Under the pieces are notes generated by a model. It saw only the letters and a list, made by a program, of their open reading frames with translations, did not search any database and was not told where the DNA came from. From Polytrichum commune (lineage: Eukaryota; Streptophyta; Polytrichopsida; Polytrichales; Polytrichaceae): a DNA stretch of 64,000 nt. The translations under genes and the position numbers were made by a program. This document shows positions 1 to 12,400 of this stretch, piece by piece. The stretch is from positions 15,870,001 to 15,934,000 of the forward strand of contig OX485806.1 of assembly GCA_950295325.1 (NCBI GenBank), given 5' to 3'. Every line of letters begins with the position of its first letter. Within the stretch, counting starts at the first letter, position 1.

Positions 1-1
1 G

Positions 2-601
2 GTGCAAGCTCTCGGTTTCGTCTTCGGATCCCACACACTCACCGTGTCCGCTAAACGCGTGGCGAAATGGGACAACACCGTGGACCACCTGGAGTTCTCT
101 TACGACGGGGTTGCCATGGAGATCGAGAACAAGCCCGTGTCCTCCTGGACTTCGGCCGACGAGCTGGTCACGCTCGAGCGCATCGGCGCCGCGAACACGG
201 TGGACGTGAGAATCAAGGAGAAGATGGGCGTGGTATTGAGCGTGGTGCCCATCGGCAAGAAGGAGAGCGACGACCACGGGTACGGGATCACCGACGACGA
301 CTGCTTCGCTCACCTGGACATGCAATTCCGTTTCCACAACCTTTCGTCGTCGGTGAACGGGGTATTGGGCCAGACGTACCAGCCCGGATACGTGAACCCC
401 AGCAAGAGGGATGTGGCGATGCCCATCATGGGAGGAGCCGACAAATTCTTCTCTTCCTCGCTCCTGGCGACCGACTGCAAGGTGAGCCAGTACACGGCCA
501 CCGCCATCGAGAAAGGCTCCGCCATGCCCAGCTTCAACGCCGTGTGTGGGAGCACCGGCCTTCCCAACGGCATGCCTGGCGGCATCGCTTGCCGCAGGTA
601 G
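2..601 (+). CDS. Root-cap family protein, C-terminal part (gene starts before the window)
   Basis: The frame is open from the window edge to a TAG at 599-601 and gives about 199 residues. The protein has the hallmarks of the plant root-cap/LEA-like family (Pfam root cap, PF06830): a beta-rich N-terminal half with FGSHTLTVSAKR and EFSYDGV, then FAHLDMQFRF, GVLGQTYQPGYVNP, VAMPIMGG and SSLLATDC. In this family such proteins are usually secreted or cell-wall associated, and their biochemical role is not established. The true start and any signal peptide lie outside the window. Codon use is GC-rich, unlike the AT-rich flanks, as expected for an expressed plant gene. The tail after the conserved Cys is short and the frame has no stop or intron signal, so this looks like the intact last exon of a working gene. 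Confidence 0.85.
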   Translation: MQALGFVFGSHTLTVSAKRVAKWDNTVDHLEFSYDGVAMEIENKPVSSWTSADELVTLERIGAANTVDVRIKEKMGVVLSVVPIGKKESDDHGYGITDDDCFAHLDMQFRFHNLSSSVNGVLGQTYQPGYVNPSKRDVAMPIMGGADKFFSSSLLATDCKVSQYTATAIEKGSAMPSFNAVCGSTGLPNGMPGGIACRR

Positions 602-2331
602 ACCGAGTATCAACTTAAATCGATGCACTTCTAATTAAATAGACGCAGCTGCTCGGTTGAATCTGCACTCGGACTTCAGAGATCGGTTGCAGCTCTGTGC
701 TCAGCCCGTTTCGTTTCTGCACCATGATTCGAGTGCCTGGTCATCGTATTGTTAGGCTGGCAATGGACGAATAAGTTTCTTTCGTGACTAGTTGTAGCTG
801 GTTCCGTGACGCAGAGATTACATAGAACCTGGAACTAGGAGCAGCTCCATATTGAAGTCGTTGATTGAATTTTTCCCACTAGCATAATAATTGCAACCAT
901 TTTGTCCATACTCATAGGAGCTCTTTGATCAACAACTCGGCTCTTAGTCTTAATCAATAATAAAGACTCTTACGGCTATTCTTGTGGCTTGTCGATCAGA
1001 GGTTACCTCTTATTTATCGAATGGAATGCCTCAGAATATGATGACCATCGGAGCTTACTTTTTCTTTTAATGTTGTTTAAAGAAATAGATAATCTGGCAA
1101 AGACGTAAAAGATGCACAAGCGGTTTACATATGTGAGTAAATCACAAAATGGTTCGGTTACACAGTGTAGCCGACACTTGGTGTTGTTATCAAAAAGCAA
1201 CATGCATTGATTCATGAGAGTTGTGCTCAATTCATACATCAGACACTCTCCGAACTCGAGCATCAAGTAATTTGGGAATCTTACTGATGTCTAAGACTTG
1301 AATTGTGTTTTACAGCGCCCGGAGTGATTTTCAAGAACCCAAATTAGTGTAGTATGTATGTGAGACACATTTGAAATTAACCACAAACCTATAAGGCATG
1401 CATGTTTTCAACATGGATGGATGAGAGGTCCACTCATTTGCAACAAACACCCTAAACCCTAAACCTTGGTAGCTGAACATAAAGTTCAAGTGATGGTTGT
1501 CACATGTCCATGCATTTAGAATGTTGAAATCTGTTGATCATAAGGAAAGTTATGTAAAACCTTTTCCAGTTTTGACCGTGAAGTGGCTGGGCAAAGGTCT
1601 TATAATAAAATATGCCTAGTCATGTGGTGAATTGCTTAGGGTTGCTGTCAATTTGTTTACTTCTATTTGGAGATCCTAATCCACGACTTTCATTGACCTG
1701 GACTAGTATGAAAACTTTCGTTTATTCATATATAGTCATTGACCAGTAGACTCTTTATGGCAACCCCATTGAGATTTCCAATCTACCAATTTGAGTCGGC
1801 TTTATTATGTGATTGATATGCAATGTTGGCTAGCTTTAAAGAGCTCTTTGAATTGCAATTTTTTCTAATTTATTGTCAAGTATGGAAGTGAAATAGTACT
1901 GCACTACCTACTCTTTAGATATGTCTCAAATTTTTGTCATCATGATGATTATTGTTGAAGCATCTAGAGGAGCTAAATTGATGCAATACTTGGCCTGGAA
2001 AACTGACCAAAGAACTCAATTACTTGCATCTCAACCCTTGCCATCTTCCTTTCACATTGAAGGAACGACTACTCCTTCAACTTGTATTTTTACTTATAAA
2101 TTAATGACCGATGTGACTTTGACAATGTTTAATTCCCCTTAAACGATGCCATAGGTCGATAAGATATAATGTCTTTCAGCATGTCATACCATTTGGGCTA
2201 GTAGATAGTTCTAGTAGGGCACAACCATGGGGTGCTTATTTTCATAATGTGGCGTGGTTCTACTGGGTGCACCCAAGAGAGTTGCCAAGCTCTCTTCTTT
2301 GGGTCATCGGTGGCCTTGTATGTGTCTTGAC
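602..2331. other. Non-coding stretch downstream of the root-cap gene
   Basis: No supported gene is visible. An AATAAA hexamer at 959-964 could serve the root-cap transcript. A short run of CCCTAAA units at 1450-1465 is telomere-like but has only two full units. The stretch at about 940-1010 resembles 3250-3310 inside the 1.5-kb duplicated segment, so older copies of that repeat may be present. Confidence 0.5.
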
Positions 2332-3874
2332 AATGAAGTACAACTTGTTTCATTTGTCTAGAATATACAACTTATAAATAAAATTCATAGAAATAAATAT
2401 GCCTTTTGTTTTTGGACCGCCTCATTTGAGGCCCATCCCACAAACATGAAAATGTGTTTGTTAATTAGGCTTGCCTCTTACTCTTGAAGCATTTAGTCTT
2501 CTCCATAGCTTGTGATTGAATGACAAAATCTTGATGACCATTAATAAGTAAAAGAGTTGCCATGTTCCATGTAAACCTTGCCGCGGCACTAAGTGCAAAG
2601 CAGTCGCTTGGTGAAGAGTTGGTACTGTAATTCCTGCCAAGGATAAGTAGCAAGATGGTGAATAAATCGAAACCAGAAGAGAAGATGGTCCATGAGAGGT
2701 TGCCAGCCAAGGCAATTCACAGCCAACATTCAAGCCTGTTTTCCCTCCACTACCCAGAGCGGGAGGTTTGCGCTGCTCGGTTTCCCGCCTTACGCGGTTT
2801 CCTCCACTGCAACACCCAATCGACCCTGCCCTCCGGCCGGATCTCAAGCGGTGACTCCAGGTTTGGAGTGGATGGACTATCGACATGCAACCCGAGACCC
2901 GAGATCCGGCAACCTCATGTCCTCACCTTCCAGCCCCTGCTCAGGTCACAGGAGGCCGCTTCCCCTCCCAGCTGTTAAATGTAGTCGAAAACCTTCCCCT
3001 TGAACCTTCTTCAGATCTTTGTTCCAGAACATATGGGTTGATGCATACCTTGCTACGTTTCACCCCACCCCTTCGACCTTGCTGATTTCTGTTTTAGAAG
3101 AATCCCGGTCTGTCACCCAAGCAACTTCGGGGCCAGGAGGGAGGAGAAATAAGATTCAACCCTTTTACTGGACTCAGACATGTCTGCTACCAAAACTTGA
3201 GGTGACTCATATTCCTGTGTGGATTCACAATTGCGAATCGGTTGAGACAAGTCTTAGTTAAGAATAAGGACTTCTACGGTTACTGTTGTGGCTTGTCGAT
3301 TAGAGGTATGGTCGTCTGCAGTAATTACCCTAAACTCCTTTCAAATGATCGTAATTGTATGGCACGACTTCAACGATGAGCTGGACAATGAGAGCTTTTG
3401 CTTGTCAACTGGATATCCAGGGTATGCGTCCTAGTCGCCAATAATCCTGTGTCGGTGAAAGAAAAATGCGAAACTATCACTGTGGTAGATTTGTGGATGT
3501 CCTAGGCTGACAACACAATTTTTTTTATTGACTCAGGACAATTAATTGGTCAAGAAGACTCGTGCTTGTGGTCTTTGATAGCCATGAACCCATAGAATAC
3601 CTGCATGAATCCCATTGAGAAATCCATTATACTTTACTCAACTACACCGTTTATGGTATTTAGTGTCACTTACTATTTAGAGTTACACAATGCTATAACT
3701 ATTTATTGAGAATGTAATACTTTATCGAGAATAGACATTAATGTTTTATAATATAAGAACAACCTATATAACCTTTGAAAGTAGAAACTGGAGTTTGTAG
3801 TAAAAAATTATTGCATTGCATAATTTCAAATAGTAAGTGACACTAAATACCATGGATAGTGTAGTTCATTGTGC
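2332..3874 (+). repeat. 1.5-kb duplicated segment, copy A
   Basis: This segment is repeated in reverse orientation at 50029-51583. The match runs end to end with scattered substitutions and small indels and stops sharply at both borders. It carries a 225-bp TIR element at one end (3641-3865). Both copies keep an open frame on the strand opposite to the copy (2465-2710 here, 51199-51450 in copy B) whose length differs only by an in-frame insertion, but I do not recognise the product. A third, more diverged piece of the unit lies at about 34950-35120. It may be a non-autonomous mobile element or a recombined duplicate. Confidence 0.75.
3641..3865. mobile_element. 225-bp TIR element (MITE), copy A
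   Basis: The ends are inverted repeats of about 60 bp that begin ACTACAC and contain TATTTAGTGTCACTTACTAT. TCA trinucleotides flank both ends, which fits the 3-bp target duplication of PIF/Harbinger-type MITEs. The same element is at 50038-50262. Shorter pieces of the TIR are visible near 35950-36000 and 58035-58070. Confidence 0.7.
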
Positions 3875-5142
3875 AATATTGACTAGGTAGGAGCCCTTTA
3901 ATTTGCAAATATGTGTTCCTCACTGTTGATTAAGCAAGTGGCATTATAGGGTGTTGCTTGTGCACTAAGAATTTTGTGACAATTTCTCATAATTTCACCA
4001 TCATGTTTTCTTGTTTAGTCATCTAGAGGAGCTACACTAAATATACCAATTAGTGAGTGTGAGAAATTAGTGAAGGCAAAAATAAATGCCTTTGTAACAC
4101 TATACATTAGTGCGACCAAACAATCTAGGAAGCATTGTTTGTCTCATCACTTGGCACTATTCGTTAAAAGTATCAGCGCTTGGCACTATTCACTAACAAA
4201 CATGTGGCATACACTAATCACAAGCATGCATTAATTTTCTTAAAATCTATGATAAATGAGCAAAACATTTAATGTAGTCATGAATTTAATGTAGTCATGA
4301 ATTTAGTATCACTTAGTAGCAATTTCAACCCTTGGTAACTTTTGAGATTTGACTAGATTGTGCGTGTGACTTGAATTAGTACCATCCTCACTAATTGGTG
4401 TATTTAGTGTAATAACTTAATGGAAGTCCTGGCCATGGCTCAGACAACCAACTAAACAACACATGTACATGTCATTCTTTATCAGTGACATAGTACCTTG
4501 ACATTCTCAAAGTTAAGGTTTCAAACAGAAGACCCTACATCTTAAATAGTAACTTAACCACTGGTGTGGCATGTAGTATATATACACACACTTCAATAAG
4601 GCCGAATATGTGGCATTCACACGATTTGACAATGGTATCAAAAGTTGACATTGTTACAAAGCATGTTATCATAAAGGTTCGGGTCATCAAGGATTAATCT
4701 GACACCTATAGCTGAGTGGTCTCTCAAGCCAGTACTTATAACACTATATTCGTTAATCGGAGACTTTTGAAAGTCTCAAAATAAAATATGCCCATAGTTT
4801 GGGATGCCAATATTGTGGGCATACGGAATATTGGGAACATCAAGAACATGACGATTTAAAAATTCGCACGTAAAGCATATTCTTATTACTAAAAATAGAC
4901 AATTTTTAATTAAAATGAAAAGTGAGCTCCGTGTGGAAAATAACAATCCACTCTAAAAAAACAAATGGTTAATGTTATTATAGAGTTTGGGGTGCGCATC
5001 CCATAAGTAAGGCTCTTATGAATTTGGATGGCACATCCCAAACGTATACCACAATGGAGTGTGACAAGTCCACTAAGTCTGGGAAAAACCAAATTTACTA
5101 ATCGCCCATGTTTTTCGCCATTAACTCCCACCTATGTTATGT
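3875..5142. other. AT-rich non-coding stretch
   Basis: No gene is supported. A direct repeat of ATTTAATGTAGTCATGA lies at about 4269-4303. This would hold the left border of the element proposed for 5-22 kb, but I could not find a terminal repeat or target duplication. Confidence 0.4.
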
Positions 5143-8100
5143 TTACACATCTCCATCTTCCGCTTCATATCCATTCTCGGCGTCATTTTCTGCCGCTGCA
5201 ATACGTGCCAAGCTATCTTTGGCAAAATCTATATGTTTTTGGGGGATGGTCATTGTTTCTGTTTTGGACCCTTTGCGCGGCTTCCAAGCACAAAGTATAG
5301 TATCCGTGTTTATCCAAACCGGTGTATACGTTGAGTCCACTGTCCACTTAAAATTCTTTTTGGTATCCCAACCTAAATAAGTGCGAAACACGTTTTGGTC
5401 TTTAGTGCTTGGACGACAATATTCCACCTCAATTTGACGAAAGTTGGGGCTAGTTCGAACAAAATTGGGTGAAGACAATGCTTTCACCAACCAAATTGGC
5501 TTGGGATGCTCCTCATCCCCTGCTCGTACGAGGACCAAATAACCTTCATGGCAATCAACACCTACACAAAACGACGGTGCCAGTCGATGGCGGACAGGGC
5601 TAACGCAATGCTCGTCCATTGCGAACTCTTCACGAACGTCTCCATTGCTGAAAAACATAGTGTCGGACTCCACAACCATTAAACGGCTTTGTGGCCAAAA
5701 TCCTTGTGTTAAAGTTGTATGGGTGTCGCCACCAAGTGTCATTAGGGCCGAGCGAATGCAATCCCAATACGCAATCAACGGTTTATGAGTATCTCTAACA
5801 CGTCTAGTGATGTCCTCCTCACACAACTCTTTCCAATATTCAATGAATCCGGATATGCCTTTGATGATTTCCGGCCCATTCCTCATGGGGTCGGGTTTGC
5901 AGGGCTTTGGATCCCCATCCGGGAGCAAACATTTCCCGTCATGGTCTTGACGCCATACGAGTATACCATCATCCGGGCCCCAATTAGGAGATGTGCACAA
6001 AAGCTTGAATTGCATGGCCGGGAGACCATCATCCCTTATATAAAATCGAAATTGTTGTGCTTTGGTATGTCCCACCAATGGTCCCCTCCCTTCAACATGT
6101 ATGGCTTGATGAAGGCTTTGAAATCTGGTACTTCCTTAATCATGTGCGGAATTACCGGCATATGGTCCAAATCCATATACGATTTCATAAGAAGTGGTAT
6201 GGTTGGAAAATCTTCTTAATGCAACTTCATGCTCCACCGTCCGAAAGACGCATCAATGTCATCGTGTGTGTGTTCCACCATCAAGAAAAACACAAACACC
6301 TCCTTGAAGATTCATTTCGCCACAAGCAAGGACCAAAAACAAAATACGTATCGACATTTGTTGTCATTCGTACAATTATCAAGTTGAACGTGGAGAGTTG
6401 GAGGCAATGGTTTTGCACAAAGAGGTTCTCCGGGTAGCTCCGGCAATGACGACATACAAACCTCCTTCCCCGCGAGTAGTGCTTTATATAGGGGTGTCGT
6501 TCCACAACCATCAAACAATGCACGTGATGAATGTACCGGTGGCTTCTCCAGATCGCGCAAGAGTTTTGCAAATGATCCCATAGTGTGGTTAGCATCGCCA
6601 GGGTAAAAATCCAAACCATAATGGGCATACTTAACGTCTCCATGTCCGTGGGTAATCATCCTTAGGAAAGAAACAAACGATGCATGAATGAAAACAATAA
6701 CAACAACAACCCTAAACGGATGTATGAAGTTGAAACCTAACGCAAACACACCTAGTAAAATTGGATATAATTTGAACACATATTTGTGATTTCATACAAA
6801 CTTGTGACAACTACGGGCAACTTGAAGAGTCCATCCGTGGCCTTTATTTTCCGTACATAACAAGGGCATGCGGTCTTCGCATGGTCCATTTTATCATGGA
6901 TGATTATCAGAACCTCTGTAGGCCTCATTATGGATAGAGCACGGTTCTTGTAGTAATCTTGACGGTGAGCCTCTTGGTTGTTGACATGTTCAATATATTT
7001 TCCTTGGTGTCTGGAGTGTAATTCGGTGCCTATGGGGTGGGCTTCCCGAAGACCTTTGTATTTTTCACACATCGTACACCTAGCGAACTTGTCCCCAGGT
7101 CTCTTCAAAATGTATTCAGCAAACTGTTGGTTTTTAATCACACTCAACTTGGACAAAGAAATGGGCCCACATCCCGCTATGCAACCCACTTCGTTAATGT
7201 CCGTTAAAATGTTCTTCCATTTTGTTCCCGTGGGCAACACCATTTGTACAACTTTCTCCCCTGACGACAATATTCTCGTCTTGTGGGGCATTGCATCGGC
7301 CAATGGGACAATGATGGTGGAGAGTGTCGCGGAGGCTTGGAGTGTAGCCTCCCTGGGTTTCTTTGTGCCTGAATTTTCATGAAATCGAGAGCGGCGACCC
7401 AACGATGAATACTTTTGAAACCTATAAAAGTCAGACTTTTACACGGCGTGGATGGTATACCACGCGGTACAACACACTTCCACATTCTCAAGTGTGACCA
7501 CCTTATGCCCATGGGTGTCAATGTGCACATTTCTGTGGACCTCGAGTTTCTTTGCCGATCTCATACGGAAATCCGCAAGCCACATCTCTTGACGTAAGGA
7601 CTTAATTTTCTCCCGCGGGAAAAATTGGCAACATTTCCGATAGCAACAGTCCTTGGCGGACACAAGACGGATAGATTCGTCTCCCAATATGCGATCCCGT
7701 CTACGTTCTTTATCTCCTCGAGACACACGGTTAGAATCATATTTGCGTAGGCCTTTGAGAGGACGTATTTTGGCCAACAAAACTAATTGCGTTTGCTTAT
7801 GGCGCCGCTCATGGTCCAACAAGCTTACTCCTTCATGAAGAACCCGACAAAGAGGCCATCGACGCAAGGAAAATCTCCATGTCACCGGGACTTCAAGCGG
7901 AAGCAATGAATTCAAGATGCACACACCAACATCGTTGGGACCAAGGGGGTTGGCATCCACACAATCACGGGGATCGGAGTTTCTACATATGCCATCTGCC
8001 ACAGGGACACCAAGGTCGTTGAGTAGGACGACATCAAGGCCAACCCATTGCTCCCTCCCAAAACCGGCACACAAAGGAATGTCATCGTGGTCATCCCTGG

Positions 8101-8296
8101 AATGTAGAGATTGTTCGTGCACTTCCAAAGATTCATGGGAGGATGTATCCACAAACACCCCCATCACGTTTGGCATACCAGTATTACCCGCCGACGGGAA
8201 AAAAAGTTCACACTCACCATCGGAGGACGAAGCAATTGTGGTAAACTCCAATGAACTATATGCCACGGGCATTGCCATCCAACCTAAGCAAACCAC
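5143..8296 (-). pseudogene. Decayed transposase-like gene (DKMDHAKT / HTHDDID family)
   Basis: Reading from 8296 leftwards the order is: an acidic N-terminal region; a Cys-rich block (CCYRKCCQFFP, then an Arg/Trp stretch); a CTMCEKYKGL zinc-like motif; YYKNRALSIMRP followed by the conserved acidic motif DKMDHAKTACP; then HGHGDVKYAHYG; then LHVQLDNCTNDNK; and finally FFLMVEHTHDDIDASFG and a QFRFYIRDDG tail. This order matches a widespread transposon-borne family of RNase-H-fold-like proteins (often listed under DUF labels such as DUF7869-like; I am not certain of the exact name). A short intron of about 130 bp seems to separate the parts near 6675-6800. The frame is broken by TAA at 7439-7441 and 6216-6218 and by a frameshift near 6070, so this copy is probably dead. 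It is divergent from the palindrome-rich genes to its right. Confidence 0.7.
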
Positions 8297-8422
8297 TAAT
8301 TAATGACAAACACAACAAACATAGCAATACACACAAAAGCGAATACAAGAGCTGTGTAGATATATGGTTCAAAAATCACAAACAACTCTCGCGGCACCGT
8401 TGGGGGACCTCACATATGAAGA

Positions 8423-9458
8423 CGAACGTGCGTTCGAAAACAACGCCATGACATGGAAATACAACATGGGATCCACATGTCAATGGACAATGGCATGCAA
8501 TTGTAAAATGGATAAGCAATGTGCATTGCTTAGGAGCACCCAAAATGCACTTGCATCATTATCCAAATGCAGCAAGCATCACAATTGAGGGGCATGTCTT
8601 TGAGGGGTGTGTGTATACGAACGACCGACCCCAAGCCAGAGCCCAAACTGAGGGGTGTATGTATACGAACGATCGTTCGTAAGTCCTAGCCTAAACATAT
8701 GGACGTATGCATAGGAACGATAAATCATATGTTCTAGCCGTGACCGTGTTTGTAAAAACTATTGACCCGACAGAAGAGATATCTATAGCCAAGGATTTGG
8801 AGGCATGTGTTCAAACTAACGGCTGTTTCTGGATAATTGCAAAATAATATCAATTGATATTTACGAATGCACGTTCGTGAATATCCGACCATCAAATGTT
8901 CAGTTGGACATAACTGATTCACGGGAGCCTAGGTGGGTTTGAAGGTCAAAAGAAAAATATACGAACGTACGTTCGTGTATCATTGATACATTTTAGTACC
9001 TACGACTACCTATAAGTAGGTCAACGTGGATCTATGTCTAATGCTCTACTTACGAACGCACATTCGTAAACCACTCGCATCACATGAACTTAGGTGCGCC
9101 TGTATCTCGAAGGAAATATATACGAACGCACGTTCGTATATCATAGACAATTTTCATGCCTCTGACTACATATAAGTAAATCAACGTGGAGTATGTCTAA
9201 TGCTTTACTTACGAACGCACGTTCGTAAACTACTCACATCACACGAACTTAGGTATCCCTGTATCTCGAAGGAAATATATACGAACGCACGTTCGTATAT
9301 CATTGACAATTTTCATGCCTCTGACTACATATAAGTAAATCAGCGTGGAGTATGTCTAATGCTCTACTTACGAACGCACGTTCGTAAACCACTCACATCA
9401 CGTGTCTGAGCCTCTTGTGCATATGGTACCAACTCATCTTTACGAACGTGCGTTCGTA
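8423..9458. repeat. Palindrome cluster A (10 sites plus a half-site) between divergent genes
   Basis: Copies of TACGAACGNNCGTTCGTA or close variants lie at 8423-8436 (core only), 8664-8681, 8862-8879, 8960-8977, 9051-9068, 9121-9138, 9210-9227, 9280-9297, 9369-9386 and 9441-9458, with a half-site at 8616-8623. The central dinucleotide varies (TG, AT, CA, TA), while the 8-bp arms are nearly fixed. Flanking bases are often symmetric too, for example AT/AT at 9121 and 9280. The cluster lies upstream of the leftward gene starting at 8296, so it occupies a likely bidirectional control region. Confidence 0.9.
8950..9400. repeat. Tandem repeat with 159-bp period, two palindromes per unit
   Basis: Sites at 9051, 9210 and 9369 are exactly 159 bp apart, as are those at 9121 and 9280; the first interval (8960 to 9121) is 161 bp. 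The DNA between sites is also repeated, including CTACATATAAGTAAATCA and GTATCTCGAAGGAAATATAT. About 2.7 units are present. Confidence 0.85.
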
Positions 9459-12400
9459 AAGGTCCGGTATTTGCGGCGGTATATACGGGTATGTGCAGAC
9501 TATAGTGTACCTAAGAGGTATAGGGTGGGCGCACAAGAAAATGGTTTGAGCTTGTTCTAGTCAGGTCTGTGGAGCGCACACTTGGATGTGCCGCAGAAAA
9601 GAGCTCTAATGTGGGGGGAAGAGCTTTAAGTACCTTCCCTCTGATGGTTCAAAATCCCTTGGATGCTATTTAAAAAGAGGATTCCCGCTGCCTACTTTGA
9701 CCTAACAATATGCCATTCCATCCATGCGGAATATATAAATAGCATTATGTATGGAACATGTCTTGCATGCACACAACATATTGTAAATATGTCAATCAAT
9801 CGCATACCTTAGTTGTTACCAAGGTCTCACGAGAATATATGTCTATATTTATATGTATATATAAATTTCATATTATATTATATATTATACATATACATAT
9901 ATTATATTATATATATAATGTCTATATAGGTTGATGGTTAACATCGAGTTTTAAATGATTTACGACTAAGGTGTGAAGTCCAAGTTAATTGACGATTGAT
10001 TATACCTAATAAAGTGATGAAGGGTTTAGGGTAATACATATTCACACACACAATGAGGTAAGAGTGGCTAAGAACATGTTGTGGAAGCCCCTAAAATTGT
10101 AGGTATCATATGATTCACATTAAAAAAATGCCCGTAATATGGTCACCAAGTGCATGAATACCAATAAAAAATCGGTTAATCCATTATGGCTTGTATTAGG
10201 TAGATTGAGGACATTTTGAACCAATTATACCCAGTATATGTAGGTAAGGTCTTCATTCAAATGTAACACTAGGTTTGAAAATATTGAATTAAAATGGCAT
10301 GATTGGAAATGATCAATCACTTTGGAACGGTGCATATGATAATGATAAGAATTGAAACCATACCTACGTGAAGTCATACTTACAATTATTAATATGTGTT
10401 TGACGTCCTATGGGAAATAAAATTTCTTCCACCTCTTGTAAAGGTTTAGGAAAGCCCTCGCCACAATCTAAAATTGAGTCATTTATCCAATAAATATTTA
10501 TTTAAGGAACCATTGAACACCTTGAAAGATATATTGTCCATGAAAATTTTATATTTTAAAACACCATATACACATCCTTGCGGGTGGATTCTTCATTTGA
10601 ATCCACCCCCTACACTCGAGGCTCGCCAAACATCGGACCATATTATGAACTAATATAAGTTTAAATGCAATTGATCATTGGTGAAATTAAAAGTTGATGG
10701 CACTAGTATTCGTTCGTTAGTTCAAGTCGACAGCTATGTAAATGACTTGACCTCCTATTGGAAATTCATTTATCCTCCACCATGGTGTGGAAATGGATAA
10801 CTAATTTGGAATGGTGCATACATTAGTATGCACATACAATTATCTGTTTATATTATTTGAATCCTACAAGAAGTATGTGCATGACCATAGCTTAAACTGT
10901 TGATTTAAACCAAAGTCTTAAACCATTCATGTTATAATAAGATTAAGTATGCATTGTGTGATCAAATTGCATTCAAAACTATTAAGGTGAAAGAACTAGC
11001 ATTTCAAATTTCACTCTTCACCTATTAAGCCAATGTTTTATCTCAAAATGATAATTACTGGCATGAGTCTAGATTATTATAGTTGCTATGAACCACATAA
11101 AGCAATTTCCAATCGAACCAACATTGGTTTACCATTTTGACATGATGCCCATAGACCACAACATGGCCATATATAAGAAAGGTTGGTAAGATAAAAAGAT
11201 GTAGGGTTTAGAGGTTAGGGTTTAGGGTTTGGGGTTAGTGTATAGGGTTTGTGAAAGTTGTCTATGTGGTTTGCGGGCTTAGGATTTAGATCGTTAGTGA
11301 TACTTAGTGTACTATGCGTTCGTATTTAGAGTATCTAACACTAAATATCATATTAAGGGTGGGTCAAGCTAACACCTCATGAAATTAATGACATCGTATT
11401 GAAAATTGAATTTTCCCCCACTTCTTGAGGAGAATGAGATAGCCCCTCTCCACAATTCAAAATGCGTCCTTTATGTATGTAATATTTGTTTGAGGAACCA
11501 TTGAACAACTTTAAGGATGTGTGGTTCATGAAAACTCTATTTTGCAAAACAACATATACACATTGGGGTGGATTCTTCATCGAAAACCTACTAAATGACA
11601 TGCATTGTGTTGTACAAATTAACTGAACATACTTTTCTAAAATATGTTTACAAGGAATCCAACTGTAGAGGTATTAAGGGGATAGGGAATGTAAAATTCA
11701 TGTCCCCGAACTAAGCTCCCACCCTTTCGTATTTCTTATTTTCTAAACCCCCATCATCCCCATCCCCATCCCCTCCCCCCTCCCAGCCCTGGCCAGTGGC
11801 CATCAGCCACGTGGCCGCCGCCAGGAAACCCTAGCGGTGCCGGGTACCTCCCCGCGCCTCTTCCTCTCCTCCTCATTTGTCATTTGGACCAGAGGAGGAG
11901 GGGAGAGCTTAGGTGTGGCGAAGCCCTTGCCATTTGTTTAGCCGCATATGTTGAGTACCAACATTATGAGAGAGAAATGAGTCACAACAGAGCACCTAAG
12001 GGCATCAAACATCACCAAGAGGAAGAACATCATCACCGAAATGAAGAAATGAAGAAAGGAACGCGAAGAGAGCTCTCCGAAGCTCGGCCACGGAATTAGG
12101 CCCTCCTTCCACGGAAATACAAGACCGACGCGCGGTTATGGGGTCCCTTACCCACGGGTATAGGGCCATCAGCGTTTTAGTGAAGGAGAATTTAGGATTG
12201 AGTGGGAGGATACTATACTAGTATAGAGGAGTTAGTATTGAGCATTAGGAGGCATAAACAAATATAAGATTTTGGGTTTAAAAGACTATTTTGAAAAGGC
12301 ATTATGAAGCCTTTAGGAGATAGATAGAATATAGGATTTTGAGGATGAATGATTATCCGAAGAGACATGATTATGGAATATATAGAATGAAGAATTTTGA

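Noticed and set aside
1450-1465. Interstitial telomere
   Set aside because: Only about two CCCTAAA units; the same holds for the mixed patch at 11202-11236.
2655-2978. Protein-coding gene in the duplicated segment
   Set aside because: Open frames exist on both strands of this GC-rich patch and none resembles a known protein; kept only as part of the repeat.
8423-9458. CRISPR-like array
   Set aside because: The repeats are perfect palindromes with unequal spacing and repeated spacers, in eukaryotic-type DNA.
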